Source: VRUE01 sp963728365
GTDB taxonomy: Bacteria; Actinomycetota; Thermoleophilia; Solirubrobacterales; 70-9
DNA length: 64,000 nt
Assembly: GCA_963728365.1 (NCBI GenBank)
Contig: CAVSJI010000001.1
Span: forward strand, 992,001 to 1,056,000
Direction of reading: 5' to 3'
In this document: piece by piece, positions 35,385-42,519 of the stretch
Numbering within the stretch: position 1 is the first letter of the stretch
Layout of the letters: each line of letters opens with the position of its first letter
The notes under the pieces: model-generated
The model's database searches: none
Told to the model about the DNA's origin: nothing
What the model saw: only the letters and a program-made list of their open reading frames with translations
Translations under genes and position numbers: made by a program

Positions 35385-36993
35385 CGACGCGCTCCAGGTC
35401 CACCCGGCCGCGGGCCGGCTCGACCCCGCTCACCCGGACGGATATCGGATCGCCGAGCCGCAGCGTCGCCTTCGACTCGGCGCCGACGATCGCAGTCTCG
35501 GTCGCGTTCAGCTCGAAGCGCTCGCCCCCGCCCCCCATCGTCCGCGCCGAGACGAAGCCCTCGTAGACGTCGCCCAGCTCGCCGTCGAAGCCGACGAAGG
35601 CGCCGGCCCGGATCACGCCCGAGACCTCGCCCGCGAACTCGGTCTCCGCGCCGCGCTCGGCCAGCTCGCGCTCGAGCAGGTAGGCCGCGCAGACGTCGTC
35701 GGCGTCGCGCTCGATCCGCGCCGACTCGCGCTCGCGCTCGCTGCAGTGCCAGGCGACCTCGCGCGCCTCGGCCGCCCGCGGCGCCTCCTCGCTCTCGCCG
35801 AGCGTCGCCAGCAGCGCCCGGTGCACGAGCAGGTCGGGATAGCGACGGATCGGCGAGGTGAAGTGGCAGTAGGCGGGGCTGCCGAGGCCGGCGTGACCGC
35901 TGTTGCGATCGCTGTAGGAGGCCTGCATCAGGGAGCGAAGCACCAGCGTTGTATACGCCTCTCGGCCATGCCCGCGCCGCGCGGCCTCGCGCACCACCAG
36001 CCGGCTGGCCTCAGCGGCCACCCGTCCCGCCTCGGCCGGCGCCAGGCCCTGACCCAGAGGCGGGGTCGGCACGCCGAGCGCCTGCAGCTGCCCGAGCAGG
36101 CGCTCGATCCGCAGCGGGTCCGGCTGCGCGTGCACCCGGTAGACGGCCGGCACCCGCTTGCGCTCGAGCAGCTGCGCAACCGCTTCGTTGGCGAGGATCA
36201 TCAATCGCTCGATCAGGCGATGCGACTCGGTCTGCTCGACGCCGCGAGCGCCGGTCACGTTGCCGCCATCGTCGAAGCGAAACTCCGGCTCGAAGGACTC
36301 GACGTCGAGGCTGGTCGTGCCGCGCCGCTCGCCGAGGGCCGCGGCGGCCTCGCGCGCCGCGGCGAGCGGCTCGGCGACCCCCTCGGGCACTGCCTCGCTT
36401 CCCGCGAAGACCCGGTCGAGCCGGTCGTAGTCGAGCCGCGCGATCGAGCGGACCCGGCTGCGGTAGAAGCTCGCGGCGCGCATCGCGCCGCTCGGGCTGA
36501 GCTCGACCTCCGCGGTCACCGCGAGGCGTTCGACCCCGGGCGCCAGGCTGCATGCGTCCTCGCTCAGCGCCCGCGGCAGCATCGGCTCGACCGCACCGGG
36601 GACGTAGGTGCTGTTCGCCCGCCGCCGTGCCTCGAGGTCGAGCGGCGTCCCAGGCCGCACGTGGGCGGCGACGTCGGCGATGTGGATCCAGAGTCGCCAG
36701 CCGTCCTCCTCGCGCTGCGCCGAGACCGCGTCGTCGAAGTCGCGTGCCGTCGCCGGATCGACGGTGAAGGTGAGCAGGTCGGTCAGGTCGCGGCGGCGCA
36801 GCTCGCTCGCCTCGGCGGCGTCGGCCGCGCGCCCCGCTTCGACCTCGAGCGCCGCCGGGAAGCCGCGAAACCCAAGCCGCTCGGCGAGCAGCGCCTCCAC
36901 CGCCTCCCGAGCGTTGCCCGGCGCCTCACGCCGCCGAGCCGCGCTGCGCGCCCGCTGCCGCTCCCGGTAATACCGCCAGTCCCCCCGGCTCAT
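35377..36993 (-). CDS. rnr: RNase R/RNase II family 3'-5' exoribonuclease, short form
   Basis: A 538-residue RNB-domain exonuclease. TFTVDPATARDFDDAVSAQR holds the catalytic Asp cluster about residues 77-90, and YCHFTSPIRRYPDLLVHRAL is the hallmark RNB segment. An S1-like end (GVIRAGAFVGFDGELGDVYE) follows. It lacks the N-terminal cold-shock domains of the roughly 800-residue RNase R. Overlap with smpB suggests a trans-translation role, since RNase R degrades tmRNA-tagged mRNAs. The symbol is tentative because RNase II-like forms are similar. Confidence 0.9.
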   Translation of the reverse strand: MSRGDWRYYRERQRARSAARRREAPGNAREAVEALLAERLGFRGFPAALEVEAGRAADAAEASELRRRDLTDLLTFTVDPATARDFDDAVSAQREEDGWRLWIHIADVAAHVRPGTPLDLEARRRANSTYVPGAVEPMLPRALSEDACSLAPGVERLAVTAEVELSPSGAMRAASFYRSRVRSIARLDYDRLDRVFAGSEAVPEGVAEPLAAAREAAAALGERRGTTSLDVESFEPEFRFDDGGNVTGARGVEQTESHRLIERLMILANEAVAQLLERKRVPAVYRVHAQPDPLRIERLLGQLQALGVPTPPLGQGLAPAEAGRVAAEASRLVVREAARRGHGREAYTTLVLRSLMQASYSDRNSGHAGLGSPAYCHFTSPIRRYPDLLVHRALLATLGESEEAPRAAEAREVAWHCSERERESARIERDADDVCAAYLLERELAERGAETEFAGEVSGVIRAGAFVGFDGELGDVYEGFVSARTMGGGGERFELNATETAIVGAESKATLRLGDPISVRVSGVEPARGRVDLERVDG

Positions 36994-37054
36994 ACCTCAC
37001 ACCGGTTCCGGTGCGCTTTATGTGGGCATGGACCGCAAAAGGCGCACCGGAAGC

Positions 37055-38236
37055 TCATCGTTCCGATGCCAGGACCCGGAGGGCGCGTTCCAGCGCCTCA
37101 TCCTGCCTGGTGGCCGGATTGCCTTGCGCCCTCACGTCGGGGTGGACGCCATGGCTGCGGGCGAGGTTGATGCCCTTCGGGGTGAAGTACTCGCCGATCG
37201 TCAGCTTCAGGGCGCCGCCGTTGGAGAGACCGAGCTCCTGCTGGAAGACCCCCTTGCCGTAGGAGCGGGTGCCGACCACCTTGGCGCCGGCGTCGTAGGC
37301 CAGCGCTGCGGTGAGGATCTCGGCCGCCGAGGCCGTGTTGCGGTCGATCAGCACGACCAGCGGCACCGCCGGCAGGTTGTCGCCGACCGTCTTGTAGACG
37401 GCGTGGCCCTGGGTGCGCGAGTCGGTGGTGACCACGACTTCGTCCTCGGGCAGGAAGACGCTGGCGCTGAGCACGGCCTCCTCGAGCAGGCCGCCGCCGT
37501 TCTCGCGCAGGTCGAGGACGACGCCTTCGGCGCCCTTCCCCACCACCTTTTCGACCGCTTCGCGCAGCAGCGCATGGGCGCCTTCGCTGAAGGAGAGCAG
37601 GCGCACGTAGCCGAGCGTGCGGCCGCCGACGTGCTTGACGGCACTGCTCACGACCGGCAGCTGGATCTGCGCCCGGGTCAGCTTCACCTGGCGGGTCCCG
37701 CCGTCCGGGGAGCGGACGCCGATCGTCACCTCGGTCCCTTCAGGGCCCTTGATCTTTTGGGTCGAGACTTCGCTCGGCTCGCCGGCGATCGAGTCGCCTT
37801 CGACCGAGACGATCAGGTCGCCGGGTTCGATCCCGGCGCCGGCCGCCGGCGAGTGGGGGAAGACGCTGCTCACCCGCAGGCCGGGCTTCGCTTCAGAGAC
37901 GGTCATCCCGACGCCGGAGAAACGGCCGGAGATCTGCTCGTCGAAGGCGGCCAGGGCTTCGGGGGAGAAGTAGTCCGAGAAGCGGTCGTGGTGGCGGCGG
38001 CGCAGCTCGCGGACCATGCCCTGCAGCGAGGCGTTGGTCAGCTCGGCCTGGCCGGTCTTGCGGAAGTAGTTGGCTTCGATCAGTTCGCTCGCTTCGAGGT
38101 TGAGCCCGGCACCCTCGCCGACCAGCCGCTCGCGGAGCAATTCCGGCAGCTTCGAGGGGTGGCCGCCGAGCCAGATCCCGGCGCAGAGAACGACGATCAG
38201 CGCGGCCGCGAGGGCCACGATCGAGCGCGCTCTCAC
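37055..38236 (-). CDS. ctpA: C-terminal processing peptidase (S41 family) with PDZ domain
   Basis: A 393-residue exported protease. An N-terminal signal anchor (IVALAAALIVVLCAGIWLG) precedes a PDZ domain (VSSVFPHSPAAGAGIEPGDL). The S41 catalytic region follows: LRENGGGLLEEAV, the nucleophile Ser in NTASAAEIL, and the general base Lys in RSYGKGVFQ. It starts 7 bases after ftsX. In many bacteria a Ctp gene follows ftsEX, where it may process envelope proteins or wall hydrolases. Confidence 0.94.
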   Translation of the reverse strand: MRARSIVALAAALIVVLCAGIWLGGHPSKLPELLRERLVGEGAGLNLEASELIEANYFRKTGQAELTNASLQGMVRELRRRHHDRFSDYFSPEALAAFDEQISGRFSGVGMTVSEAKPGLRVSSVFPHSPAAGAGIEPGDLIVSVEGDSIAGEPSEVSTQKIKGPEGTEVTIGVRSPDGGTRQVKLTRAQIQLPVVSSAVKHVGGRTLGYVRLLSFSEGAHALLREAVEKVVGKGAEGVVLDLRENGGGLLEEAVLSASVFLPEDEVVVTTDSRTQGHAVYKTVGDNLPAVPLVVLIDRNTASAAEILTAALAYDAGAKVVGTRSYGKGVFQQELGLSNGGALKLTIGEYFTPKGINLARSHGVHPDVRAQGNPATRQDEALERALRVLASER

Positions 38237-38243
38237 GGTGCGC

Positions 38244-39161
38244 TCAGACCTTGAGGAAGCGACGCAGGGTGACGCCGGAGCCGACCGCCGAGACCAGCAC
38301 AGAGGCGGCGAAGAGGATCGTCACCAGCGCCGGGAAGGAGAGTGTGGTCTCGTTCTGCGCCGCGAGGAAGGAGAAGGTGCTGCTCAGCGGGTCGACGATC
38401 GTGATCTTGCCCAGCCACAGAATCAGTATGGCTATCAGGCCGCCGGCGAAGCCGACGACGACGCCCTCGATCATGAACGGCCAGCGGATGAACCAGCGGG
38501 TCGCGCCGACCAGGCGCATCACCTCGACCTCGCGGCGGCGGGTGTAGATCGAGAGGCGGATCGTGTTGCCGACCAGCATCAGCGAGGCGAGCACCAGAAG
38601 CGCGGTGATCACGCTGAGCACGATCTTCAGGGCACTGGTCACCTGCTCGATCTGCTGGGACTCCTGCTGGCGGTCGAAGACGTCCTGGATGATCGGCGAG
38701 ATCGGCTGCGGCTTGCCGTTCGGGCCGGGCGGGGTCACCGCAGCGCGCACCGAGTCGAGGTTGCTCGCGTCGTCGGCCTTGATCTGGAAGTTGGCGGGCA
38801 GCGGGTTGTCGTGCAACTGGGCGAGCAGGTCTTCGCTCTTGTCCTTGCCGAGGTCCTTTTCGAGCTCGCGCAGCGCCTCGGCCTTGGTGATGAACTCGAC
38901 TTCGGAGACGTGCGGGATCTGCTGCAGCTTGCGCTCCAGCGTAGAGATTTCGCCGCGCGTCGCGTCGTCGTAGATCGCGACCCGGAACTCGAGGCTTTCG
39001 CGCACCGATTCGCTCTTCGCCTGGGTCGTCTGGAAGACGGGGATCAGCACGCCGAGCAGGATCACGGTGGTGACCGTGGTGACGATCGCCGCCATCGTCG
39101 GCGCGCCGTTGCGGCGCAGGGCCCGGAACGCCTCGGCGATGAAGAAGAGCAGGCGTGACAT
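38244..39161 (-). CDS. ftsX: Cell division ABC transporter permease FtsX
   Basis: 305 residues with four membrane helices and a large extracellular loop after the first. N-terminal FFIAEAFRALRRNG and the first helix (IVTTVTTVILLGVLIPVF) are typical. LMLVGNTIRLSIYTRRREVE followed by MRLVGATRWFIRWPFMIEG is the conserved FtsX permease motif. With FtsE it controls peptidoglycan hydrolases during division. The ATG overlaps the ftsE stop (TGATG). Confidence 0.96.
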   Translation of the reverse strand: MSRLLFFIAEAFRALRRNGAPTMAAIVTTVTTVILLGVLIPVFQTTQAKSESVRESLEFRVAIYDDATRGEISTLERKLQQIPHVSEVEFITKAEALRELEKDLGKDKSEDLLAQLHDNPLPANFQIKADDASNLDSVRAAVTPPGPNGKPQPISPIIQDVFDRQQESQQIEQVTSALKIVLSVITALLVLASLMLVGNTIRLSIYTRRREVEVMRLVGATRWFIRWPFMIEGVVVGFAGGLIAILILWLGKITIVDPLSSTFSFLAAQNETTLSFPALVTILFAASVLVSAVGSGVTLRRFLKV

Positions 39162-40006
39162 CAGAGGAGGGAGTCGTGTCCGTTGGTCTGGCCCTCGGGG
39201 GCGACGCCCATCTCGGCCCGCATCCGCACCCCGAACTCGGTCGTCGACTCCTCGGTGTAGCCGCCGCTGACCTCGTCTCGGACGACGCGGCCCTCGTAGA
39301 GCTCGATCACCCGGCGGCGCATGTTGTCGACCATCTCGCGGTCGTGGGTGACGACCAGCACCGTGGTGCCGGTCTTGTTGATCCGGTAGAGCAGCTGCAT
39401 CACGCCGATCGAGGTGACCGGATCGAGGTTGCCGCTCGGCTCGTCGGCGAGCAGCAGGGGCGGGTGGTTGACGAAGGCGCGGGCGATCGAGACCCGCTGC
39501 TGCTCGCCGCCGGAGAGCTGGTCGGGGTAGCTGTTGAGCTTGGTCGAGAGACCGACGAGACGCAGGATCTCCGGCACCTGGGCGCGGATCCGGCTACGCG
39601 GGGCGCCGATCACCTGCAGCGCGTAGGCAACGTTGTCGTAGACGGTGCGCTCGGGAAGCAGCTTGAAGTCCTGGAAGACGGTGCCGATGTTGCGCCGCAG
39701 CTGCGGGATCTTCTTCTCCGGCATCGAGCCGATGTCGCGGCCGGCGATGCGCACCACGCCGTCGGTCACCGCCTCGTCGCGGATCAGGGTCTTGATCAGG
39801 GTCGACTTGCCGCACCCGGTGGGACCGACGAGGAAGACGAACTCGCCGCGGTCGACCGCCAGCGAGACCCGGTCGAGCGCCATGTGCCCGCCCGGGTAGA
39901 CCTTGGTCACATCGCGCAGCTCGATGATCGGCTTGCCGCCGGGGCGCCGCCCGCGCGCCGCGCGCGGCTCCTCCGCGCCCTGCTTTCGCCTTCTCGCTCT
40001 AGCCAT
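39161..40006 (-). CDS. ftsE: Cell division ATP-binding protein FtsE
   Basis: A 281-residue ATPase partner of FtsX. Walker A is VGPTGCGKSTLIKTL, the Q-loop is NIGTVFQDFKLLPE, the signature is LSGGEQQRVSIARA, Walker B is PLLLADEPSGNLD, and the H-loop is VVTHDRE. ATG at 40006 gives a 25-residue basic N-terminal extension before the ABC fold; a longer start is less likely. The C terminus extends about 35 residues beyond the core. prfB, often adjacent to ftsE in other genomes, lies 22 kb away here. Confidence 0.95.
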   Translation of the reverse strand: MARARRRKQGAEEPRAARGRRPGGKPIIELRDVTKVYPGGHMALDRVSLAVDRGEFVFLVGPTGCGKSTLIKTLIRDEAVTDGVVRIAGRDIGSMPEKKIPQLRRNIGTVFQDFKLLPERTVYDNVAYALQVIGAPRSRIRAQVPEILRLVGLSTKLNSYPDQLSGGEQQRVSIARAFVNHPPLLLADEPSGNLDPVTSIGVMQLLYRINKTGTTVLVVTHDREMVDNMRRRVIELYEGRVVRDEVSGGYTEESTTEFGVRMRAEMGVAPEGQTNGHDSLL

Positions 40007-40272
40007 GCCGCAGTCCCTTCTGCGAGTACAGGGTGACTCCTGCGCACCGCCGAGCACGCAATTCCCCGCCCAGAATCCCGTCAGTGAGCAAAGACTAGCG
40101 AATTGTTAGTGACTCTTCATAGATTGCAAACCGATCGCCCTTTGCCATCGCGCCTCGCCCACGCCTAGGCGGCTTCCGATGCCGCCTGCCAGGCGGCCGG
40201 TTCTCAACCTTTCGCATGATCGGTGCGACGCGGAGGCACGATCGCCCCATCGCCTCCGCGTCGCAAGTCTTC

Positions 40273-40295
40273 AGAGCTAGGAAATACCTAGCTCT
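40273..40295. terminator. Hairpin spanning the stop codon of the secreted protein gene
   Basis: AGAGCTAGG (40273-40281) and CCTAGCTCT (40287-40295) form a 9-bp perfect stem with an AAATA loop. The TAG stop of the gene at 40277-41137 lies inside it. No U-tract follows, so it may be a weak terminator or mRNA stabiliser. Confidence 0.4.
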
Positions 40296-41137
40296 TCGCC
40301 TGCACGTGCGCCATTGAGTACCCAAGTTGACGACCCCGAGATGTACATCGGGTTCAATCCGAAGCCCGTCAACTGCGACAGCGATATTGGCAGTGCCTCA
40401 CCTTCAGGGCCGTTTTCCACGACGAAACCTCCATCGGGCACTTCAACGTTTTCGAACCACGGACACGATCCGCCTTTGGTCACGATCACGGTCAGGATCG
40501 ACCAGACCGAGCTGAAGCGATCATCGAGGCTGAATTTGATCGGTTCGACTGTACATACTTCTTCCAGGCCGACCAATTCGCAATTCGACAGCGTCATGTG
40601 CTCTTCGACGCCGATCACGCCGTATCCTTTTTCTTCGCAATTTTCGAAAATCACTTCCAGTTCCGGGAGTTCGATTTTGAACATCCCCTGGGAGCTGTAC
40701 GATTCGCCTTCAATTTCCAATTCCGCGAGCGTCTGGCCTTCGATGTGCCACGTCGGTGTCGTAAATGTTTCATCTGCCCCAAACGTTGTTCCGAATTCAT
40801 TTGACGCCTTGATGCGGAAATGGTATGTCGTTTCCGGCTTCAGGCCCGTTGCCGTCTGACTCGCTTCATGCTCTTTGCTTCCGGAGACCTGCCCCCAGTT
40901 GGGGGTGCTCGACCCGTAGGACAGAGTTTCACCGTATTCGAAGCTATAGGACGTTACCGCCCCGTTCGGATTGTACGTTCCGTTGAGGACTGCCGATACC
41001 AAACCGACGTTCGACGCCGTCCCGGTTTCCACGGTCGGCGCGCTGGCCGCGAGCGCAGTGCCCGAGCACAGGGCGGCAGCAACGATGGCGCACGCGACGA
41101 GGATAAGGGGGTAACTCACAACGCGCGATGACTTCAA
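40277..41137 (-). CDS. Secreted protein with fibronectin type III-like domain
   Basis: A 286-residue exported protein. A signal peptide (LILVACAIVAAALCSGTALA) ends near residue 30. An FN3-like domain (VSAVLNGTYNPNGAVTSYSF, then GLKPETTYHFRIKASNEFG) spans about 33-125. The rest is a unique beta-rich, acidic domain with four cysteines (FENCEEKGYGV, SNCELVGLEEVC, SCPWFENVEV), perhaps two disulfides. Codons favour GAA. Function unknown; a surface or wall protein is likely. Confidence 0.82.
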   Translation of the reverse strand: MKSSRVVSYPLILVACAIVAAALCSGTALAASAPTVETGTASNVGLVSAVLNGTYNPNGAVTSYSFEYGETLSYGSSTPNWGQVSGSKEHEASQTATGLKPETTYHFRIKASNEFGTTFGADETFTTPTWHIEGQTLAELEIEGESYSSQGMFKIELPELEVIFENCEEKGYGVIGVEEHMTLSNCELVGLEEVCTVEPIKFSLDDRFSSVWSILTVIVTKGGSCPWFENVEVPDGGFVVENGPEGEALPISLSQLTGFGLNPMYISGSSTWVLNGARAGEELGIS

Positions 41138-41247
41138 GGTGCACCTTCCTTCTGTAGGTATGCGAACAGTGGTAGCTCTACCAGTAATGAGAAGGTGACG
41201 TGCTTGGCAATATGCCTAACTTTGCTCCGGATCGATTGGTAAAATGC

Positions 41248-42465
41248 CTAGTTGGCGGACCACTCCGGTGCGGCGGGATCTGTCATGGCTACGTCGTTAA
41301 GCCGCAGCGCCACCTCCAGATCCGTCGCATAAGCGCTGAGCGGGATCCCCAGGCTCCTCTCGATAGCCTTGAGACGATTTTCCATAGTCTGGCGGCTCAC
41401 CCCCAAGGCGTGGGCCGCAGAAGCGACTTTCCGCTCCGATGCGAAATAGGCCTGAAGGGTCTCTTGGGCGGTCTTTCCGTCGCCACGGCCGTTCTGCAGA
41501 GGGGCAACATACAGCTCCCGCAAGGACCTCAAGAGGAGGTCGTCCTTGAGCATCGAGGCGAGCAGCGCCACCTTGCCATAGCGGATGGGGGCGCCAGGCT
41601 CTCTGAGAGCGATGGGAAGAGCTGCCTGGGCTTGGAGGTGCGAGAGTCGCCAACCCTTGAGGCCCGTCCCGGGCTCCCCAATCGCAAGGCAGGCGTTCTC
41701 AGGCCAGATCGATGCGATGCGGTGCTCAATCTCGGGTGGGTCTGAGCGGCGCCGACCGCCGAACCACGCCCATACCGTTCCGTCATTGCGCTTGACGAGG
41801 AGCAAACGCTGGCCAGTCGTCGAAGCCAGTTGTCGAATAGCACCTATCGAGCCGGCTCCTCGGGCAACCACTGCGATATGACACAGCCCGAAGTCGTACG
41901 AAAGATCTGAGGTTTCGTGGGTCTCGCCAGCGATCAATCTCCGTGCGCACTCGTAACGTCGCTGTTCGACAGAGTTGGACCTGAGCTTTGCGTCGCGCGT
42001 GTATTCGCTGACGACGAGCCTTACCAGCTGGTCAAAGCGGGTCAGCTGATTCCGCATCACGCGGACCAGGACAGCATAATCGGCGAGGTTGTCGGGGTCG
42101 CGCTCGACCTCTTGGAGAAAGAAGTCCATCAGAAGCGTGTAGCCGGCGAAGTAGCGAAGCAGCACGGTGGAGATAGGGACCCCGTTTCGCGCAGCCAGCC
42201 TCGCCTGGGCAAGCAAGCCAACTGGCGGAGATGAAGGTTGCTCGTCACCACACTCGACCCCAGCGAACCCGTAGTCAAGTGCCGTTGCGACGGCCACTCG
42301 CAGACCGTCGACATACTCTGGGTTGTGTCCCTTTGTCGGATCGGATATCGCATAGGCGCGCGCCATCGCGGCTTGCTCGAGCTCTTCACGGCGGGCCTTC
42401 AAGCGCGCAAGCAAAGTCGCGTCCGCGTCTCCAGAACTCTCGCTTTGACTACCAGGCCTGCCCAT
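41248..42465 (-). CDS. PucR-family transcriptional regulator
   Basis: 405 residues. The C-terminal 60 residues form the PucR/CdaR helix-turn-helix (TLQAYFASERKVASAAHALG, then VSRQTMENRLKAIERSLG). The middle resembles the GGDEF-like RsbRD/PucR sensory region, with YECARRLIAGE at its start. Members of this family often respond to small metabolites. Here the neighbours are secreted-protein genes, so targets are unclear. It begins 54 bases after the B' gene in the same direction. Confidence 0.9.
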   Translation of the reverse strand: MGRPGSQSESSGDADATLLARLKARREELEQAAMARAYAISDPTKGHNPEYVDGLRVAVATALDYGFAGVECGDEQPSSPPVGLLAQARLAARNGVPISTVLLRYFAGYTLLMDFFLQEVERDPDNLADYAVLVRVMRNQLTRFDQLVRLVVSEYTRDAKLRSNSVEQRRYECARRLIAGETHETSDLSYDFGLCHIAVVARGAGSIGAIRQLASTTGQRLLLVKRNDGTVWAWFGGRRRSDPPEIEHRIASIWPENACLAIGEPGTGLKGWRLSHLQAQAALPIALREPGAPIRYGKVALLASMLKDDLLLRSLRELYVAPLQNGRGDGKTAQETLQAYFASERKVASAAHALGVSRQTMENRLKAIERSLGIPLSAYATDLEVALRLNDVAMTDPAAPEWSAN

Positions 42466-42519
42466 GAACGATCCGCTACGCGTGCATACGGGTCCGGTGG
42501 CTCCCGCTGGTCGTTTGCG

